In this document: positions 36,101-37,877 of the stretch, piece after piece
Numbering within the stretch: position 1 is the first letter of the stretch
Layout of the letters: each line of letters opens with the position of its first letter
Assembly (NCBI GenBank): GCA_944385795.1
Contig: CALWYP010000020.1
Span: 1 to 37,877 of the forward strand
DNA: 37,877 nucleotides
Origin: an uncultured Oscillospiraceae bacterium
Lineage (GTDB): Bacteria; Bacillota; Clostridia; Oscillospirales; Oscillospiraceae
Direction: 5' to 3'
Made by a program: the position numbers and the translations under genes
Notes under the pieces: generated by a model
Databases searched by the model: none
Told to the model about the DNA's origin: nothing
The model's input: only the letters and a program-made list of their open reading frames with translations

Positions 36101-36567
36101 GCAAGGAGTACGGCTATATCATGCGCATGGGCAGCCACGTCTTCTTCGACGGCATGGCCGTCGGCGAGACCACCACTATAAACATCGAGGACGGCAAGAC
36201 CCTCGTCATAAAATACCTCGGCCTAGGCGACAGGAACGAGGACGGCACCCGCAACGTCGTATTTGAGCTCAACGGCTCGCGCCGCGAGGTGTCCGTGCCC
36301 GACCCCGAGGCGAAGGACACGGCGAAGAAGGTCACAATGGCCGACCCGGACGACAAGAGCCAGATAGGCGCGTCCATACCCGGTATGGTGTCCAAGGTCT
36401 CCGTGAAGCCCGGCGAGGCCGTCAAGGTCAACCAGGTTGTGGCCATTATAGAGGCCATGAAGATGGAAACGAGCGTCGTCTCCCGCATAGACGGCACTGT
36501 GGGCGAGGTGTTCATAGAGCCTGGCAAGCCCGTCAAGGCCGGCGAGCTGCTGATGAAGATAGTCTGA
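33136..36567 (+). CDS. pyc: Pyruvate carboxylase (single-chain, biotin-dependent)
   Basis: Carboxylates pyruvate to oxaloacetate with ATP and bicarbonate. All three units are in one 1143-residue chain: biotin carboxylase (about 1-450, FNKVMAANRGEIAIRIFRAC and the KAAAGGGGRGMR ATP loop), carboxyltransferase from about 532 (TDTTMRDAHQSLLSTRMRT, metal and pyruvate site), and biotinyl domain with Lys1109 in EAMKMETS, 34 residues from the end. The start is uncertain. TTG 33136 has AGGAG 9 nt upstream and yields the normal N-terminus. ATG 33127 has no room for a ribosome-binding site. TTG 33100 adds an atypical extension. There is no terminator after proC, so it may be read from the pro operon. Confidence 0.95.
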   Translation: MQELRTFNKVMAANRGEIAIRIFRACYDLGLRTVAIYSKEDMMNLFRTKADESYLIGEHLSPLGAYLAIDEIIALAKKRGVDAIHPGYGFLSENAAFARACEDAGIKFIGPPSSVLAKMGDKLEAKKIAVGCGVPVIPGTAEPLRDAAEAEAKAREFGFPVILKAAAGGGGRGMRLCQRAEDVAPAFELVKSEARKAFGDDSIFMEKYLVEPKHIEVQILADEHGNVRHLGERDCSLQRRYQKVVEFAPAWSVDAAVREALRADAVKIAQAVGYVNAGTVEFLVDRDGNHYFIEMNPRIQVEHTVTEMVTGIDIVRAQILIAQGATVAHPEIGLGEQSGLLINGYSIQCRVTTEDPKNNFAPDNGKIVSYRSGGGFGVRLDGGNAAAGAEISPYYDSLLVKVTTWDRTFEAVCRKARRAINEEHVRGVKTNISFVTNILNHPTFIAGKCHTKFIDETPELFDIEESRDRATRVLRYIANIQVANPDAQRREYTTPRYPQATREITRRDGLKELLDTKGPEAVSKWVMEQKKLLVTDTTMRDAHQSLLSTRMRTRDMVKGAEGTADALADCFSLEMWGGATFDTAYRFLYESPWERLSMLREKIPNIPFQMLLRGSNLVGYASYPDNLVRAFIEESAKGGIDVFRVFDSLNWIPSMETAMDAVLKTGKILEATVCYTGDILDPKRDKYTLKYYVDFAKELERRGAHMICVKDMSGLLKPYAAKKLVAALKDEIGVPIHLHTHNTTDNQIAAYLLAAEAGVDIVDCAIGPLSSLTSQPSLNSLAEALRGTERDTGLPAAGLQKLADYWSDVRERYSRFDKGLRTPVTDIYRYEIPGGQYTNLQPQVEALGLGQRFEEVKEMYRTVNEMLGDIIKVTPSSKMVGDLAIFMVQNDLTPENIVERGESLAFPDSVVSYFKGMMGQPPCGFPEDLQRVVLKGEEPITGRPGDLLPPVDWDAVRKEVEKYSPNPERRGLISYAMYPKVLQDYFTHRKEYGYIMRMGSHVFFDGMAVGETTTINIEDGKTLVIKYLGLGDRNEDGTRNVVFELNGSRREVSVPDPEAKDTAKKVTMADPDDKSQIGASIPGMVSKVSVKPGEAVKVNQVVAIIEAMKMETSVVSRIDGTVGEVFIEPGKPVKAGELLMKIV

Positions 36568-36598
36568 GCGGCCTGAAAACCAAAAAGCGAATGATTGC

Positions 36599-37877
36599 AT
36601 GAAACTCTACCTGAAAGGCACCGACAACAAATACGCCGTGGAGCAGACCCTGCTCACGCTCTTCCCCTCCGAGCGCCCCGAATACCCCGAGGGCGCGCCG
36701 GAGGGCGACCGGTGCGAGCTTTGCGTGTCCCGCGGCGCGAAATACACCACCTGCACGGCGAAGCTGGCCTGGAAGGGCGGGACGTACCGCGGCGCGGCCC
36801 GCGCGCTGAACGCCCGGATGGCGGATAAGGATTCTGCGGCGCACTACGCCAACCGCATTGTCAAGCTCGCCTTTTACCGCGCGGCGCTTGCCTCCGGCGT
36901 GCCCAAGCCCGAGTGGGGCTGCCTCACAGGCGTGAGGCCGGTAAAGCTCATGAGCGCGTATCTGCGCGAGGGCCTCTCGCCCGGCGCGGCCAAGGGCCGC
37001 TTTATGCGCGAGTATTTTGTGAGCCCGGAGCGCGCCCGGCTCTGCCTGGACGCGGCGGAACACACCGGGGCGCTGCTGGGCGCGCTGGGCCCGCGGGACG
37101 TGTGCCTCTACGCCGGCATACCCTTCTGCCCCACGCGCTGCTCCTACTGCTCCTTTGTGAGCCAGAGCGTGGAGAAGTCCATGGCGCTCATACCGCGCTA
37201 CCTCGAGGCCCTGTGGCTGGACATCGAGGCCACCGCCGCGGCGGTGAAGCGGGCCGGGCTGCGCGTGAGGTCCGTCTACATAGGCGGCGGTACGCCCACG
37301 ACCCTCTCCGCGGCCGAGCTCGAAGGGCTCTGCTCCCGGCTCGAGTCGGCCTTTTCCCTCGCCCCGGGCGAGGTGGAGTTCACTGTCGAGGCGGGCAGGC
37401 CGGACACGATAACCCGCGAAAAGCTCGAGGTCCTGAAGGCCCACGGCGTACACAGGATAAGCGTGAACCCGCAAACCATGTCCGACAAGGTGCTCGAGGC
37501 CATAGGCCGCAGGCACACGGCCCGGGATATAACGGACGCGCTCGCCCTCGTGCGCGCCGCCGGCGGCTTCGCCGTGAACATGGACTTGATAGCCGGGCTC
37601 ACCGGGGACACGCCGGAGGGCTTTGCGGAAACCATGCGCAAAGTGCTCGGCCTCGCGCCGGAGAACGTCACCGTCCACACCCTCTCCATGAAGCGCGGCA
37701 GCACGCTCAGCGCCGTGGGCGGGGAGCTCCCAGGGCCGGAGGCCGTGGCCAGGATGCTGGACACGGCCATGGACGGGCTCTACGCCCGGGGCTACGAGCC
37801 ATACTACCTCTACCGCCAGAAGTACATGTCCGGCGGCTTTGAGAACGTGGGCTGGACGAAGCCGGGCTACGACAACC
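36599..37877 (+). CDS. hemZ: Coproporphyrinogen dehydrogenase HemZ (radical SAM), 3' truncated by window
   Basis: An anaerobic radical SAM enzyme related to HemN that would oxidise coproporphyrinogen III in haem synthesis. 426 residues are visible and the frame is open at the window edge; full HemZ is near 490-500. MKLYLKG at the start and the N-terminal domain with LTGVRPVKL are specific to HemZ and absent from HemN. The iron-sulfur cysteines are Cys177, Cys181 and Cys184 (CPTRCSYC). YIGGGTPTTL and NMDLIAGLTGDT are SAM-barrel blocks, and the visible end reads FENVGWTKPGYDN. It follows pyc by 31 bp with only a weak ribosome-binding site and may be co-transcribed. Confidence 0.92.
   Translation, partial: MKLYLKGTDNKYAVEQTLLTLFPSERPEYPEGAPEGDRCELCVSRGAKYTTCTAKLAWKGGTYRGAARALNARMADKDSAAHYANRIVKLAFYRAALASGVPKPEWGCLTGVRPVKLMSAYLREGLSPGAAKGRFMREYFVSPERARLCLDAAEHTGALLGALGPRDVCLYAGIPFCPTRCSYCSFVSQSVEKSMALIPRYLEALWLDIEATAAAVKRAGLRVRSVYIGGGTPTTLSAAELEGLCSRLESAFSLAPGEVEFTVEAGRPDTITREKLEVLKAHGVHRISVNPQTMSDKVLEAIGRRHTARDITDALALVRAAGGFAVNMDLIAGLTGDTPEGFAETMRKVLGLAPENVTVHTLSMKRGSTLSAVGGELPGPEAVARMLDTAMDGLYARGYEPYYLYRQKYMSGGFENVGWTKPGYDN

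Noticed and set aside
33406..36138. 910-codon open frame antisense to pyc
   Set aside because: Same codon-bias shadow effect; no domain visible and no ribosome-binding context.

Overview
This looks like the replication-origin region of a GC-rich, endospore-forming member of the Clostridia (Bacillota). The evidence is the Clostridia-like 5' end of a 16S rRNA gene, the origin order dnaA-dnaN-yaaA-recF-remB-gyrB-gyrA, chromosomal parA/parB with parS, and two spore functions (a ger germinant-receptor operon and the spore protease gpr). I cannot name the genus from sequence alone. Coding DNA is strongly GC-biased, yet ATA is the commonest Ile codon in dnaA by hand count.

Left arm (1-11.2 kb). The start of a 16S gene runs leftward off the window from a consensus promoter. 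Divergent from it is a ger operon in the order A-C-B (516-4218) with ATGA overlaps, then a solute-binding lipoprotein with no permease beside it, a LysR-type regulator with a palindrome at its own promoter, and, on the minus strand, mfd with a translationally coupled parvulin-type foldase lipoprotein. The mfd promoter lies so close to its ATG that the mRNA may be leaderless.

Origin (11.2-23.0 kb). dnaA has a good promoter and a short leader holding a terminator-like hairpin that could also pair with the dnaA ribosome-binding site. The dnaA-dnaN gap holds degenerate DnaA boxes followed by a DnaA-trio-like run, so it is the probable oriC. From dnaN to 23.0 kb, closely packed plus-strand genes (dnaN, yaaA, recF, remB, gyrB, gyrA, rnhA, an ABC exporter, a GNAT acetyltransferase) end at a strong hairpin.

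Segregation and sporulation block (23.0-28.7 kb). A minus-strand module (XRE regulator, four-pass membrane protein, DUF2812-like membrane protein) has a consensus promoter bracketed by repeats. Next come rpsT (minus), gpr with a candidate forespore promoter, two parS sites, parA-parB and serS.

Metabolic block (28.8-37.9 kb). ansA (minus) is divergent from proB-proA-proC (proline synthesis from glutamate), followed by pyruvate carboxylase (oxaloacetate supply) and a hemZ gene cut by the window end. Most of the window is core genome. I found no prophage, insertion sequence, CRISPR array or defence cluster. The points of interest are mainly regulatory sequences.
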